Assembly (NCBI RefSeq): GCF_019891545.1
Contig: NZ_JAHDIU010000003.1
Span: 1 to 64,000, forward strand
DNA: 64,000 nt
Direction: 5' to 3'
From: Flavobacterium coralii
Lineage (GTDB): Bacteria; Bacteroidota; Bacteroidia; Flavobacteriales; Flavobacteriaceae
The translations under genes and the position numbers were made by a program. A model generated the notes under the pieces. The model was not told where the DNA came from. It saw only the letters and a program-made list of their open reading frames with translations, and did no database searches. This document shows, in pieces, positions 63,604 to 64,000 of the stretch (position 1 is the first letter of the stretch; each line of letters opens with the position of its first letter).

Positions 63604-64000
63604 AAATTCTGTTTCAGTACCACCCTGATAGATGGTAAAGCCATTATCTTTAAATATTATGTTTATACCTGCGGGATTAAAATTAAATTCAGTCTCGCTT
63701 GCCGGGTTTAGCGGAAAAGCCCCCTGGCCTGTAGCCTGGGCCATAAGCACACCATCTGTATATTTAATATTTATTTTCAGCGGCACTCCCGGCGATGCAT
63801 AAGTACCTTCATATCCTTTTAAAATTTCAGGTGCAACCGTAACAGTTTTAAGGTTAGGGAAACGGTATGGCAGCTTATAGTAAATGCTGAGTATGCCTAT
63901 CATTATTTCATTGCCGTCATAATTGTCTCCGTTTACGTTTAAGGCTATCGCAAGCCCATCTTTAGGGTAATAGCCTAACGAAGAGGTAAAGTTTTCTATA
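63592..64000 (-). CDS. Serine hydrolase (beta-lactamase-related), C-terminal part, 5' end outside window
   Basis: The frame stays open to the window edge, giving 135 C-terminal residues beginning IENFTSSLGYYPKDG and LAIALNVNGDNYDGNEIM. The GYYPKDGLAIALNVNG segment resembles the end of the catalytic domain of class C beta-lactamase/serine hydrolases, where the KTG-like triad lies just before; that triad is outside the window. The tail (LKGYEGTYASPGVPLKINIKY, then EFNFNPAGINIIFK) is the beta-barrel domain common after this fold. Activity cannot be judged. Confidence 0.72.
   Translation of the reverse strand, partial: IENFTSSLGYYPKDGLAIALNVNGDNYDGNEIMIGILSIYYKLPYRFPNLKTVTVAPEILKGYEGTYASPGVPLKINIKYTDGVLMAQATGQGAFPLNPASETEFNFNPAGINIIFKDNGFTIYQGGTETEFKKE

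Overview
The window looks like a chromosomal segment of a Flavobacterium-type member of the Bacteroidota (family Flavobacteriaceae). The evidence is type IX secretion (T9SS) cargo domains of both the gliding-motility (CHU_C-like) and Por-tail kinds, a T9SS plug protein, the TAnnTTTG promoter element in front of tRNAs and many genes, weak Shine-Dalgarno signals, AT-rich intergenic DNA, and families typical of the phylum (DUF5916, DUF1801, GxxExxY, BspA-like DUF285 repeats). No phage, transposase, CRISPR array or replication origin was seen.

Layout. 0-0.45 kb: 3' end of an rRNA operon (23S end, spacer, 5S, terminator). 0.65-4.4 kb: a large T9SS-type surface protein and a small secreted peptide. 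4.5-9.3 kb: a sigma-54-type response regulator facing a hybrid kinase with receiver and Hpt domains, an XRE regulator and a receiver-like small protein. 9.3-11.6 kb: acyl-CoA dehydrogenase and AnmK. 11.6-15.6 kb: a second signalling locus, with a NarL-type regulator divergent from a LytTR regulator that carries Glu at the phospho-acceptor position, a 54-residue lipoprotein, and a TPR histidine kinase. 15.7-18.2 kb: glutamate dehydrogenase-family enzyme and FolC, then tRNA-Val. 18.4-21.5 kb: an accessory block (NTF2-like, SDR, HxlR, AraC, DHFR-like) just behind the tRNA. 21.8-40 kb: mostly housekeeping genes (FabD, PurT, PLP aminotransferase, desaturase, RsmG, PruA, ApaG, T9SS plug, M16 protease, methyltransferase, GxxExxY, MetAP) with several unknown membrane or exported proteins.

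40-45.3 kb: a TetR-ABC-HlyD-TolC export operon whose ABC ATPase has altered catalytic motifs, with a strong candidate TetR operator over its promoter, divergent from a CoA-transferase. 46.8-52.1 kb: GpmI with an outer-membrane DUF5916 protein, an L,D-transpeptidase-like protein and a GNAT. 52.2-56.7 kb: tRNA-Gly, an M20 peptidase, tRNA-Leu, then a WYL regulator divergent from rtcB. 56.8-60.4 kb: a BspA-like surface protein gene broken by an in-frame stop. 60.5-62.1 kb: two tandem ferritin-like exported proteins. 62.5-64 kb: a LacI regulator and the C-terminal part of a serine hydrolase that runs off the window.

The most interesting material is regulatory: the Glu-acceptor LytTR regulator with palindromes in its promoter region, the TetR exporter operator, the WYL-rtcB pair with a repeat and a GC-rich leader hairpin, and an extended sequence shared by three tRNA promoters. 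No wholly new system could be demonstrated by reading alone.
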